Shown: positions 14,838 through 23,313 of the stretch, in pieces | How the letters are laid out: each line of letters opens with the position of its first letter | How positions within the stretch are numbered: position 1 is the stretch's first letter | DNA from: an uncultured Anaeroplasmataceae bacterium | Lineage (GTDB): Bacteria > Bacillota_I > Bacilli_A > Acholeplasmatales > Anaeroplasmataceae | Reading direction: 5' to 3' | Assembly (NCBI GenBank): GCA_947589245.1 | Contig: CANQBD010000016.1 | Coordinates: 1 to 33,578 of the forward strand | Length of the DNA: 33,578 bases | Notes under the pieces: model-generated | Told to the model about the DNA's origin: nothing | Databases searched by the model: none | Seen by the model: the letters and a program-made list of their open reading frames with translations, nothing else | Program-made: the position numbers and the translations under genes

Positions 14838-17564
14838 CTATATATCATATTTAGCCGTTATTTGAGCCGGAGTTTTTCGCATTAAAAGGAAAATTGGCAA
14901 TAAACCAAAAATAACATTTAAAGCATAAAGTAACAATACCCCATATAATGTGATTAAGCCACTACTTCTTAAAACACTAGCTGAAAGTAAAGAATTTAAA
15001 CTACTTGCCATAGTATTAAAAACGAAAATAGTCAACAAATAGCTAATTAAAGAAGTTAAAGTTATCGTAACTAAAATATCACTTAAGAATTGCATATATA
15101 TTTTTGACTTTTGAACACCAAGACTACGATAAACCCCAATAGAATAAATATCTGAAATCATTTTACTACGCATCATAAAATAAATGAATATCGTAATACA
15201 AAGAATCAAACTAAAAGAAAAAATACCAAAAATCATCATTTTAGATTGTTGTTCATTAATTAATGGTTCTGCTTGAGCATTATATACGTTTAAAACATTG
15301 ATATTTTCTTCATCCGAAAGCCTTAATTGATCAATATTTACTTCAAGATTATTACGATTGTCAATTCTAAACCAAATCTCATCTGCCCATTTTAAAACAA
15401 CATAATCTCTGTGATATAAAATAACCTTTTCTAAAATATCCATAGGAGCATTATATTTACCAACCACTTTAATCCCCGAAAATTCTTCACCAATATTAAA
15501 ACCAGAATAAATTGAAACAACACATTCATCATAATTACTTGCGGCTCTTCCTGCAACTATATAATGATCATTATAATTGAAACTTTCACCACTATCCAAA
15601 TAATTTGATTGAATTAAATTACTTCCCATAGCTATAATTTCATTCCCTTGAGTTGCAAAATACTTCATTTTATAAACTCCGGCACAAATATAAATAATGT
15701 CGCCAAAACTACCCGTTCCAAAAAATACTTCTTGACCAATCAAACTCGTTGGATCAATAGTACCATTGCCGTATGGCGTAAAATTTTCTGGTAATAGGAT
15801 ATAAGGTATATCCTTTGATAAATCAGTTAAATCCTCACCTGCTATTATTTCATAGCTTTTTTCATAAGCATTTTCATCATTATAATAACGATATTTATAA
15901 TACTCTCTTTCCGTATCATTATCGCCACCTGCAGCTAGTGGCATACTCATATTTAATGAATTCCTATTTAAATATGAAAAACTAGCCACATAGTCGCTAT
16001 CATTTAAATAAGATAGATTTGAAGTTGATTTTGTAACACCCACAATAGTATAAATATCACCAGCAAAATCTTCAAGTGGTTCAGCGATTAAAGCTTGATA
16101 ATCATGATAAAAATTAGGATATCTAGCAATTAATTTATCAGCTAAATTACGACTGATAACAATTTCTTTCTTCTGAGGAGTCCTACCACAAACCAAAGCT
16201 AAATTATTGCCTTCTTGACAACCTATAACGCTTAAAGATAAATATTCATCAACCTGTTCATTTAAATTGACGACAGTTTGAATATGGTATGTCTTCTGAA
16301 TTGGCGTTTCAACGTCATAAATATCACCACTGAGTGCTGAACTATGTAAGGCATCTTGAATGTCATAATATGAAGTATAGCCATCCGTATATACTTGATA
16401 ATAGTTAGAATCTGCACATAATTGGGATTCATCAATAACTGAATAATTAGCAAAACCAATTGCACAAATTGCCAATAAAATTCCTAAAATTACAAAAGCA
16501 AAATTTAAAAATTTTGTTCGCTTAGTTGCAAAACGCATCTTATCAAAGCTTTTTTTAAAATTGATTCCAATTCTTTTTAATAAGAAACCTTTTTTACCTT
16601 CTTCTTTAAACCAAGATGTATCATAATCAAATTCTTTTACATCTTCAACATTCATAGCTTCATAATGAGCATCTACCATTTGAATTTCATTTTCAACAAC
16701 CAATTTAATCTTTTGATTAGATTCTAAGTAAAATGTTCCATTCCGCTCAACAATTTTAAGCTCTATTTTAGGTCCTTTAGCATTAGAATAAAAAGAAATA
16801 TCAAAAGCTTCATTACTATCTTTTATTAAATCATAATCTTTTAAATATAAAATATTTGATGCATTACGTTCTAAAGTTCCATTACTATCAGGCTTATAAG
16901 CTTCTAATATTTGACCATTCTTTAAACGATATACTAAATCAGAATAAAAGTTAGCAACCTCTTCGTTATGAGTTACCAATAGAACTAAAGAGCTCTCAGA
17001 TACTTTTTTTAAGATATTCATAATCTCAATGGTGTTTTCACTATCAAGATTACCGGTTGGTTCATCGGCTATAATTATCTTTGTTTTTTTAACTAAAGCT
17101 CTGGCGATAGCTACTCTTTGTTGTTGACCACCAGACAAAGCAAACGCTCTTTTTTTACGATACTTATACATGCCAACAGCGTTTAAAGTGTATTCAATAC
17201 GCTTATTCTGTTCTTCCTTATCATAAATACCAAGCATTTCTAACGAAATAGCCAAATTATCATATACTGTTTCTTCTAACAAAAGATTATAATTTTGAAA
17301 AACATAACCAATATTTTTTCTTCTAAAAGCATCTACTTTATTCATATTATAGTTTTCAAACACAATATCATTATATTGAAAGCTACCTTTGGCACTATCA
17401 AGACCGCCTATAACATTTAAAAGTGTTGTTTTACCAGAACCAGAAGGTCCTAAAAAAGAGATTAAACCTGTATCAGGTAATTCTAATGAAACATTATTAA
17501 TAACATGAATTTCATTTTCTTTATTTTTAAGATAATACTTATTTATTTTATTTAATTTAATCAT
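14838..17564 (-). CDS. ABC transporter, ATPase fused to FtsX-type permease (908 aa)
   Basis: Single chain with an N-terminal ATPase of the LolD/MacB kind and a C-terminal permease. ATPase motifs: GPSGSGKT (39-46), Q-loop FQ (89-90), LSGGQQQR (143-150), IIIADEP (163-169), H199. Residues about 225-335 form a beta-rich, charged linker. The first membrane helix is about 350-373. It is followed by a very large extracellular domain of roughly 400 residues and three C-terminal helices (after residue about 775), the FtsX/MacB arrangement. Such proteins act mechanically on extracellular partners or export peptides and lipids. It overlaps the upstream fused ABC gene by 8 bases, so the two probably form a heterodimer. 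The substrate is not evident. Confidence 0.9.
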   Translation of the reverse strand: MIKLNKINKYYLKNKENEIHVINNVSLELPDTGLISFLGPSGSGKTTLLNVIGGLDSAKGSFQYNDIVFENYNMNKVDAFRRKNIGYVFQNYNLLLEETVYDNLAISLEMLGIYDKEEQNKRIEYTLNAVGMYKYRKKRAFALSGGQQQRVAIARALVKKTKIIIADEPTGNLDSENTIEIMNILKKVSESSLVLLVTHNEEVANFYSDLVYRLKNGQILEAYKPDSNGTLERNASNILYLKDYDLIKDSNEAFDISFYSNAKGPKIELKIVERNGTFYLESNQKIKLVVENEIQMVDAHYEAMNVEDVKEFDYDTSWFKEEGKKGFLLKRIGINFKKSFDKMRFATKRTKFLNFAFVILGILLAICAIGFANYSVIDESQLCADSNYYQVYTDGYTSYYDIQDALHSSALSGDIYDVETPIQKTYHIQTVVNLNEQVDEYLSLSVIGCQEGNNLALVCGRTPQKKEIVISRNLADKLIARYPNFYHDYQALIAEPLEDFAGDIYTIVGVTKSTSNLSYLNDSDYVASFSYLNRNSLNMSMPLAAGGDNDTEREYYKYRYYNDENAYEKSYEIIAGEDLTDLSKDIPYILLPENFTPYGNGTIDPTSLIGQEVFFGTGSFGDIIYICAGVYKMKYFATQGNEIIAMGSNLIQSNYLDSGESFNYNDHYIVAGRAASNYDECVVSIYSGFNIGEEFSGIKVVGKYNAPMDILEKVILYHRDYVVLKWADEIWFRIDNRNNLEVNIDQLRLSDEENINVLNVYNAQAEPLINEQQSKMMIFGIFSFSLILCITIFIYFMMRSKMISDIYSIGVYRSLGVQKSKIYMQFLSDILVTITLTSLISYLLTIFVFNTMASSLNSLLSASVLRSSGLITLYGVLLLYALNVIFGLLPIFLLMRKTPAQITAKYDI

Positions 17565-19692
17565 TTCTAGCCACCTCGCCTTTTAGAGTGGTATTAATGC
17601 TAAATTTATAAAGACGCTTATTAAATCTTCGAGCAATAAAGATTGAAAAAATAATCATCGTCAATAAATATATCAAACATAAAATAGCAGATAAATAATC
17701 GCCCATAGTTAATAAATTAGTTGCAAAATACAATATTATAAATAATACCAAAGAAAGAACTGCCGACAAAAAGCCTATTATTGACAATTCTAAAATAACC
17801 ATCCATTTAAGTTGGTTGCGAACCATACCCAAAGTTCGCATAATACCATAATCTTTATTTTTAGAAGCATAAATCCGCGAAAGTACAACATAAGAAATAA
17901 AAAATAAGGAAATGAGTGCCACAACGATAAGAGCTATAAATACATATAAATAAACATAGTTTAAAGTAGTATTTTGTTCATAACGAGCCGGAATAGTAAC
18001 CGAAATGTCATAAGAATTTAAATGCTGCCTCAATTTATCAACATTACTAGTATAAAATGAAACTTCATATACCTCATCAAAGGTTGGCTTAAGTTCACCT
18101 TCTAAAAAATCATTTTGAATTACAAAGGTTGGCGTATAAGCGCTAAGCCTATCTTCATAGATAATTTCTAAATCATAAGAAACCGGATATAAATCACCTA
18201 TCAAAAATTCATAATTAAATTTACCCTCTAAATAAGTTGGACAAGAAATATAGCTTTTTCTACTAATATAGCTCGTTGAACTATACATTTCAATCATTTC
18301 ACCATCAGTAGTTTCAAAATAGGCGTTAGCCATCCTATTGATTAAAAATGATATTAGATTTTGAGGTTCTTTTTCTAAGACAACATATGGCTCAAATATT
18401 TCATCAGAAAGTGCCACACCAACCATATTTCCAAAATAGATTTCATAATGATATCTTGATGAAGTTTCAGGACCATAATAAAACATTTTATTCAAAGACA
18501 TATAAATTTCTGATAGTTGTCTAGAATTATAACTAGCTGGAAAAACAGCTATAAATTCATTAATTTCATCATCATTATAATTAATTTCTTCGCCACGTAC
18601 TAATTCATAATTCATTTGGTGCTTAGTATAACATGTTGCAAATTTAACATTATTATGTGTCGAAACAATAAAAGATGTTTCCTCATAAAAACTATTATAA
18701 TAATATTCATCAGTAGGAGCACTAGCTAAAGCTTCTTTATTCAAAGCATTATGATGAATATCATAAGCAATCAAACGATCTTTTGAAAGATAATTATACA
18801 TTTTATTTTCATTATAACCAGATTCATAAGAATATTGTAAGGCTAAAAGGCATAAAACTAGGGTGACAAAAGAAACAACCATAAGAACAAGAGAAGAAAA
18901 AATTGTTTTTTTCGGAGTTGAAAAAATATTTTCAAATACTAATTTCAAAAAAGAAGGAAAACGCATCTTATTTTCAGCTAAATCTAGATTACCAATTTCT
19001 TCTACTGCAGGTGTATCTTTTAAACAAACATCTTCAATTATTTCCCCATCAGCAACCGTAATTCTTCTAGTGATAATATCTTCAACCTGAGCATAATTGT
19101 GAGTTACAATTAAGACCAATTTATCTTTAGCAACCTCTTTAATCAATTGGATAATTTCATTACCTGTTTCACTATCAAGATTACCAGTAGGCTCATCACA
19201 AGCTAAAATTCGGGCATTACTAGCTAAAGCTCTAGCAATGACACAACGCTGCTTTTCGCCACCAGACAACTTTGTTCCTTTGTTATGAGCCCGCTTTTTT
19301 AAGCCAACCTTTTCAATAATTTCTAAAGCTTTAGTCTTAGCTTCATCTAATGTTTTTCCTGACAATAAAAGTGGAAGCATAACATTTTCTAACACACTAT
19401 AAGAATCAATGATATTGTAATTTTGAAAGACAAAAGAAACATTATTTTTAAGGAATAAATCCATATCATCATGATTAAAGTAGGATGTTTCATTACCAAA
19501 AAAATAAATCTCGCCTTCTTCATAAGTGTCAACACCAGTAATAACATTTAATAATGTTGATTTGCCGGCACCAGAATCGCCGGTTATTGCGACAATCTCA
19601 TTAGCATGCAAAGATAGATTAATATTTCTTAAACCTAATGTAACATTACCACTATTGCTATAATATTTACTTACATTCTTAAGCTCAATCAT
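17557..19692 (-). CDS. ABC transporter, ATPase fused to FtsX-type permease (711 aa)
   Basis: First gene of a three-gene operon, paralogous in layout to the 908-residue protein after it. ATPase motifs: GDSGAGKS (38-45), FQ (89-90), LSGGEKQR (142-149), ACDEP (164-168), H198. After a short linker a helix at about 257-280 leads to an extracellular domain of about 300 residues. Three C-terminal helices follow (LYVFIALIVVALISLFFISY, then two in the last 90 residues). Both ATPase sites look intact. No two-component or peptide-resistance sensor gene is adjacent, so a bacitracin/lantibiotic role cannot be claimed. The ATG at 19692 has GAGATGAG upstream. A promoter was not clear. Confidence 0.9.
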   Translation of the reverse strand: MIELKNVSKYYSNSGNVTLGLRNINLSLHANEIVAITGDSGAGKSTLLNVITGVDTYEEGEIYFFGNETSYFNHDDMDLFLKNNVSFVFQNYNIIDSYSVLENVMLPLLLSGKTLDEAKTKALEIIEKVGLKKRAHNKGTKLSGGEKQRCVIARALASNARILACDEPTGNLDSETGNEIIQLIKEVAKDKLVLIVTHNYAQVEDIITRRITVADGEIIEDVCLKDTPAVEEIGNLDLAENKMRFPSFLKLVFENIFSTPKKTIFSSLVLMVVSFVTLVLCLLALQYSYESGYNENKMYNYLSKDRLIAYDIHHNALNKEALASAPTDEYYYNSFYEETSFIVSTHNNVKFATCYTKHQMNYELVRGEEINYNDDEINEFIAVFPASYNSRQLSEIYMSLNKMFYYGPETSSRYHYEIYFGNMVGVALSDEIFEPYVVLEKEPQNLISFLINRMANAYFETTDGEMIEMYSSTSYISRKSYISCPTYLEGKFNYEFLIGDLYPVSYDLEIIYEDRLSAYTPTFVIQNDFLEGELKPTFDEVYEVSFYTSNVDKLRQHLNSYDISVTIPARYEQNTTLNYVYLYVFIALIVVALISLFFISYVVLSRIYASKNKDYGIMRTLGMVRNQLKWMVILELSIIGFLSAVLSLVLFIILYFATNLLTMGDYLSAILCLIYLLTMIIFSIFIARRFNKRLYKFSINTTLKGEVARND

Positions 19693-19879
19693 TTTATCTC
19701 ATCTCTCTTAATACGTAAAATTTAAGAATAAATTATTCTTCTTCTAATTTTTAGCTAAGCAATTTACCATTTTTGATAAATTACTATAAGTATATCATTA
19801 AAAAGACAAAAATAAAAGATTTGTCATTAAACAAATTTTTTCGTAAATAGCGAATTCAATTTAAAATTCTATAAAAATC
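19693..19879. other. Divergent intergenic region between the ABC operon and trpS
   Basis: About 190 very AT-rich bases upstream of the ABC operon. On the minus strand TATACT and TATAGT boxes occur near 19780-19795, but none has a good -35 at normal spacing, so I do not assign a promoter. No open frame or structured RNA was seen. The rest of the gap to trpS is its promoter and T-box. Confidence 0.4.
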
Positions 19880-19908
19880 TTGAAAAAAAAACTAATATGA
19901 ATTATACT
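19880..19908 (+). promoter_or_regulatory. Promoter of the trpS T-box transcript
   Basis: TTGAAA (19880-19885) and TATACT (19903-19908) with a 17-base spacer, giving a start near 19915 just before the leader RNA. Confidence 0.75.
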
Positions 19909-19914
19909 AATTAT

Positions 19915-20085
19915 AGTACTACATTAAACTTAAATTTTAGCGATGAGTAGATGGTGAAAGTACTCAAAAATGTAGGAATTGGGTTATGACATTTATATAC
20001 GATAAGAGCTGTTTTTACAGAATTAAGGTGGCACCGCGCTAACTAGCGTCCTTAAGTTGATTATAACTTAGGGGCGCATTTTTTT
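19915..20085 (+). ncRNA. T-box leader of trpS (tryptophan, compact)
   Basis: The T-box sequence AAGGTGGCACCGCG (20025-20038) is a close match to the family consensus. Its TGGC bulge would pair with a GCCA tRNA end, matching the G discriminator of tRNA-Trp. A candidate specifier codon TGG at 19980-19982 follows GAAT, as in stem I specifier loops, and agrees with the gene. The apical segment GATGGTGAAAG (19950-19960) is closed by GAGTA/TACTC, and CTACATT (19919-19925) can pair with AATGTAG (19969-19975). Only about 110 bases lie between the start and the T-box, so stem I is short compared with common T-boxes. Uncharged tRNA-Trp should favour the antiterminator. Confidence 0.92.
20046..20085 (+). 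terminator. Regulated terminator of the trpS T-box
   Basis: GCGTCCTTAAGTT (20046-20058) pairs with AACTTAGGGGCGC (20065-20077) over 13 pairs with two G-U, six-base loop, followed by seven T (20079-20085). The competing antiterminator uses the T-box sequence just upstream. Confidence 0.93.
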
Positions 20086-20098
20086 AAGGAGGAATATT

Positions 20099-21094
20099 AT
20101 GCGTTTAATTTCAGGTATTAAGCCTAGTGGATCACTTACATTAGGTAATTATTTAGGGGCTATTAAAAACTTTGTTAAATTACAGGATGAATTAAAGGAT
20201 ACCGATATTCTAATTTTCATTGCTGACCTACACGCTATTACTATACCACAGGACAAAGTTAATCTACGCAAAAATATAAAAGATATTGCTGCACTTTATA
20301 TTGCTTGTGGATTAGACCCAAATAGGACTCATATCTTTATTCAATCAGAAGTGCCAGCCCACAATCAGCTAGGTTGGATAATGGAATGTAATAGCTACAT
20401 AGGCGAACTTGAGCGAATGACTCAGTTTAAAGATAAGAAAGCTAAACAGGTTCAAGGTGTTTCAGCTGGTCTTTTAACGTACCCTCCACTTATGGCAGCT
20501 GATATTCTTTTATATGATGCTAATTTAGTTCCAGTAGGAATTGATCAAAAGCAACATCTTGAAATGGCAAGAAATTTAGCAGAAAGATTTAACCACATTT
20601 ATGGCGATACTTTTGTTGTTCCAGAACCATATATTCCTAAGACTGGTGAAAAAATTAAATCACTATCTGATCCTTCTAAAAAAATGAGTAAATCCGATGA
20701 TGATGAAAAAGGCTGTATTTGTCTTCTTGATGATCTAAATATCATTAAAAAGAAAATCAAATCTGCGGTAACAGATAGTGATACAAAAATCAAATATGAT
20801 TTAACAAATAAGCCTGGTATATCTAATCTACTTACAATTTATTCTTGTATTACAGGCATGGCTATAAAGGATATAGAGGCCAAATACATTGATTCAAATT
20901 ATGCTCAGTTTAAAGCGGATTTGGCTGAATTAGTAGCAAATGAAATAAAAGGCATTCAAGATAAATACAATGACTTAATTAAATCCAAAGAATTAGATGC
21001 TATCTTAGATGCTGGAAAAGATTATGCAAATTATTTAGCTAACCGCAAGATTACTAAAATCTATAATAAAGTTGGATTAGGAAGAAAGAGATAA
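20099..21094 (+). CDS. trpS: Tryptophanyl-tRNA synthetase
   Basis: Class I enzyme that charges tRNA-Trp. The 331 residues are typical. The HIGH-type motif is in PSGSLTLGNYLG (9-20), with Thr where many enzymes have the first His, as in Bacillus. KMSKS is intact at 195-199 (KKMSKSDDD), and the family blocks QSEVPAH, YIGELERMTQFKDK, TYPPLMAADILLY and GIDQKQHLE are all present. The C-terminus GLGRKR is the Bacillus-type ending. The ATG at 20099 has a perfect AAGGAGG site (20086-20092) that begins right after the T-box terminator's T-run. Expression is set by tRNA-Trp charging through the leader. Confidence 0.98.
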   Translation: MRLISGIKPSGSLTLGNYLGAIKNFVKLQDELKDTDILIFIADLHAITIPQDKVNLRKNIKDIAALYIACGLDPNRTHIFIQSEVPAHNQLGWIMECNSYIGELERMTQFKDKKAKQVQGVSAGLLTYPPLMAADILLYDANLVPVGIDQKQHLEMARNLAERFNHIYGDTFVVPEPYIPKTGEKIKSLSDPSKKMSKSDDDEKGCICLLDDLNIIKKKIKSAVTDSDTKIKYDLTNKPGISNLLTIYSCITGMAIKDIEAKYIDSNYAQFKADLAELVANEIKGIQDKYNDLIKSKELDAILDAGKDYANYLANRKITKIYNKVGLGRKR

Positions 21095-21100
21095 TTATTT

Positions 21101-21124
21101 AGGGACCCAAAAGTCCCTTTTTCT
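21101..21124 (+). terminator. Terminator of trpS
   Basis: AGGGAC (21101-21106) pairs with GTCCCT (21113-21118) around CCAAAA, followed by a T-rich run, 6 bases after the stop. Confidence 0.85.
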
Positions 21125-21129
21125 TTCAA

Positions 21130-21155
21130 CAAAAAAAGCATCAAAAAAGATGCTT
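21130..21155 (-). terminator. Terminator at the end of ymcA
   Basis: AAGCATC (21136-21142) and GATGCTT (21149-21155) form a seven-pair stem with a six-base loop, followed on the minus strand by a long T run (A-run 21131-21137 on plus). The stem reaches into the stop codon of ymcA. Confidence 0.85.
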
Positions 21156-21477
21156 AATTTAATAATTTATCATTAATTGTTTTTTCAATTATATTGCTAA
21201 TATCTAGCAATTTTTGATTAGCTTCCTCCAATAAATCTAGATACTCTTCAACAAAAGGAAAATCTAAAATTGTGGCATAAACATTATCATATTCTTTTTT
21301 ATAAATAGCCAGTTGTTTAGGCTGATTAAATTCTTTTGCATTAACAATTTTCTTTTGAATTTCTTTTAACTTAACAAGTAAAGCATTTAGATTAGCATTA
21401 TTATCAATAAAATGTTCTAATTCCTTTATTCTTTTAACAAGAGGCAAATTTTCAAATTCTGCTTTTAATTTATTCAC
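21154..21477 (-). CDS. ymcA: YmcA/YlbF-family protein, probable RNase Y accessory factor
   Basis: Small helical, highly charged protein of 107 residues. The pattern LPLVKRIKELEHFIDNN followed by LKEIQKKIVNAKEF matches the YlbF/YmcA family. In Bacillus subtilis YmcA (RicA), YlbF and YaaT form a complex that helps RNase Y in RNA processing and affects competence, biofilm and sporulation. Position supports YmcA rather than YlbF: it directly follows miaB, as ymcA follows ymcB there, and rny is in the same cluster. The start is uncertain. I chose GTG at 21477, preceded by GGTGA; upstream GTG 21486 or TTG 21489 are possible but lack a ribosome site. It overlaps the end of miaB by 8 bases. Confidence 0.8.
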   Translation of the reverse strand: MNKLKAEFENLPLVKRIKELEHFIDNNANLNALLVKLKEIQKKIVNAKEFNQPKQLAIYKKEYDNVYATILDFPFVEEYLDLLEEANQKLLDISNIIEKTINDKLLN

Positions 21478-22903
21478 AAAGTTCACCAATCATAAACCAA
21501 GTTTTGGCTTCCGTAATTCTAACCTTAACTATTTTACCAACTAAAGAATTGTCATCTGCTTTAAAATGAGTCAGCTTTAAATGAGGGGTATAACCACACA
21601 TCATACCTTCACCATTTTTAGAATGACCATCAACCAATACTTCAACCACTTGATTTAAGAAACGCTCATGGCCCTTTAAATAACCAGCATTGACATATTC
21701 ATTTAAACGATTAAGCCGTTTATGTTTTTCTTCTTCTGAAACTAAATCAACCATACTAGCAGCCGGAGTTCCCTCACGTTTTGAATAAATGAAGGTATAA
21801 GCACCTTCAAAATTAGCATTTTGAACTAATTTAAGCGTATTTTCAAATTGTTCTTCAGTTTCATTTGGAAAGCCGACTATTATATCAGTAGTCAAAGCTA
21901 AATCTGGAACTAGCTCTCTTAGACGATTAATCTTGCTCATATACTCATCATAAGTATATTTACGATTCATCTTCTTTAAGATTTCATCATCTCCCGATTG
22001 AACAGGCAAATGAAGATGAGGCATAACACTTTTACAATCGTGCATAGCCTGCATCGTTAATTCATCTAAATCACGAGGATGTGAAGTTGTATAACGAATT
22101 CTTTTAATGCCTGTTTTATCAAGGTCATAAAGTAAGTTACCAAAAGTATAATCCAAACCTAAATCTTTACCATAGGCATTAACATTTTGACCTAATAATG
22201 TTATTTCCGAATAGCCTTCAGCAACTAATTCTTTAACCTCATTTATGATATCTTCTTTAGCTCTACTTCTTTCCCTACCTCTTGTATAAGGAACAATACA
22301 ATAGGTACAAAACTCATCACAGCCATACATGATATTAACCCAAGCCTTGTGATGAAATTCTCTAACCTTAGGAGCATCCTCTAAAATCTCACCTTCACTA
22401 GAAATTACTTCAACCACTTTAGCTTTGGTCATATATGCCTCATATAAAAGTTTAGGAAGATGATTTTTATTATGAGTACCAATCACTAAATCAATAAAAT
22501 CATATGACTCTAAAATACGATTAGTAGTTTTTTCTTCTTGGGGCATACAGCCGGCAATACCAATTAGCATATCAGGATTTTCACGCTTCCTGCCTTTTAA
22601 TTGACCCAATACACCCCAAATTCTTTGTTCGGCGTTTTCTCTAATTGCACAAGTATTTAAAATTACCACATCGGAATTCATTGGATCATTTGATTTGGTA
22701 TAACCAACTTGTTCAAGAATGCCAGCCATAACTTCACTATCGGCCTCATTTCCTTGACAACCATAAGTGAATATGTAATAGGTTTTATCTTTGCCAATTG
22801 TTTGATACTTAGAATCTAATTGATATCTAATAATTGGAACATTTTTATTTTTACGCATACGAGCATCCTTTAAGGATGGCATTGATAATTTAATTTTATT
22901 CAT
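21470..22903 (-). CDS. miaB: tRNA-2-methylthio-N6-isopentenyladenosine37 synthase MiaB
   Basis: Radical-SAM methylthiotransferase that adds a methylthio group to i6A37 of tRNAs reading codons starting with U. It has 477 residues with three domains: an N-terminal UPF0004 domain with its three cluster cysteines (YGCQ, NTCA, AGCM), the radical-SAM motif CDEFCTYC, and a C-terminal TRAM segment. Both Fe-S sites look intact. The frame stays open to 22978, but those extra codons run through a terminator and the promoter, so the ATG at 22903 (GGTGAG upstream) is the start. The predicted leader is under 20 bases. It resembles Bacillus YmcB in sequence and context. Confidence 0.96.
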   Translation of the reverse strand: MNKIKLSMPSLKDARMRKNKNVPIIRYQLDSKYQTIGKDKTYYIFTYGCQGNEADSEVMAGILEQVGYTKSNDPMNSDVVILNTCAIRENAEQRIWGVLGQLKGRKRENPDMLIGIAGCMPQEEKTTNRILESYDFIDLVIGTHNKNHLPKLLYEAYMTKAKVVEVISSEGEILEDAPKVREFHHKAWVNIMYGCDEFCTYCIVPYTRGRERSRAKEDIINEVKELVAEGYSEITLLGQNVNAYGKDLGLDYTFGNLLYDLDKTGIKRIRYTTSHPRDLDELTMQAMHDCKSVMPHLHLPVQSGDDEILKKMNRKYTYDEYMSKINRLRELVPDLALTTDIIVGFPNETEEQFENTLKLVQNANFEGAYTFIYSKREGTPAASMVDLVSEEEKHKRLNRLNEYVNAGYLKGHERFLNQVVEVLVDGHSKNGEGMMCGYTPHLKLTHFKADDNSLVGKIVKVRITEAKTWFMIGELCE

Positions 22904-22919
22904 TTTCTCACCAAATGGC

Positions 22920-22948
22920 ATTATATAATAAAAACACATATATTTCAA
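22920..22948 (-). promoter_or_regulatory. Promoter of miaB-ymcA
   Basis: TTGAAA (22943-22948) and TATAAT (22920-22925) on the minus strand, spacer exactly 17. It lies directly after the spoVS terminator. Confidence 0.85.
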
Positions 22949-22950
22949 AT

Positions 22951-22995
22951 GAAAAAATAAAAGGGACTGTAAAACCAAGATTTTTACAACCCCTT
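22951..22995 (-). terminator. Terminator after spoVS
   Basis: AAGGG and GTAAAA (22961-22974) pair with TTTTAC and CCCTT (22982-22995), interrupted by a three-base internal loop, then TTTTATTTTTT on the minus strand. It begins 7 bases after the spoVS stop and separates it from the miaB promoter. Confidence 0.85.
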
Positions 22996-23001
22996 AATTA
23001 A

Positions 23002-23262
23002 CTATATAGCTTTAACAATAAGCTTAATTGCTGTTTTTTCCTCGCCTTCAATCAATATATCTGAAAATGCTGGCACAACAATTAAATCTTTTCCTGTAGG
23101 AGCAACATAACCTCTAGCAATGGCTACTGCTTTGATTGCCTGATTAATTGCTCCAGCTCCAATAGCCTGCATCTGTACTAGATTTTTGACCTTAAAAGCA
23201 TTTGCCAAAGCTCCAGCAACGCTTGTTGGTTTAGAATTAGTAGATACTTTCAATATTTCCAT
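23002..23262 (-). CDS. spoVS: Stage V sporulation protein S (SpoVS)
   Basis: A small basic protein of 86 residues, the exact family length, with the hallmark start EILKVSTNSKPTSVAGALAN and the later QAIGAGAINQAIKAVAIARG. SpoVS belongs to the Alba-like nucleic-acid-binding fold group; in Bacillus it affects sporulation and division, but homologues are common in non-sporulating Firmicutes, so its presence does not show spore formation. It sits between ymdB and miaB as in Bacillus. The AGGAG site before the ATG lies partly inside a small inverted repeat (ATACTC 23268-23273, GAGTAT 23284-23289) that could mask it. Confidence 0.96.
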   Translation of the reverse strand: MEILKVSTNSKPTSVAGALANAFKVKNLVQMQAIGAGAINQAIKAVAIARGYVAPTGKDLIVVPAFSDILIEGEEKTAIKLIVKAI

Positions 23263-23313
23263 AATTAATACTCCTTTCTAATAGAGTATATGAAATATTA
23301 AAAGAAATAATAA

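Noticed and set aside
14838-19692. Bacitracin/lantibiotic resistance transporter
   Set aside because: No adjacent two-component system, and here both ATPases are fused to permeases, unlike the usual separate BceA-BceB pair.
22904-22978. Longer N-terminus for miaB
   Set aside because: The extra codons cross the spoVS terminator and the miaB -35 and -10 boxes. The ATG at 22903 has a good ribosome site and gives the family length.
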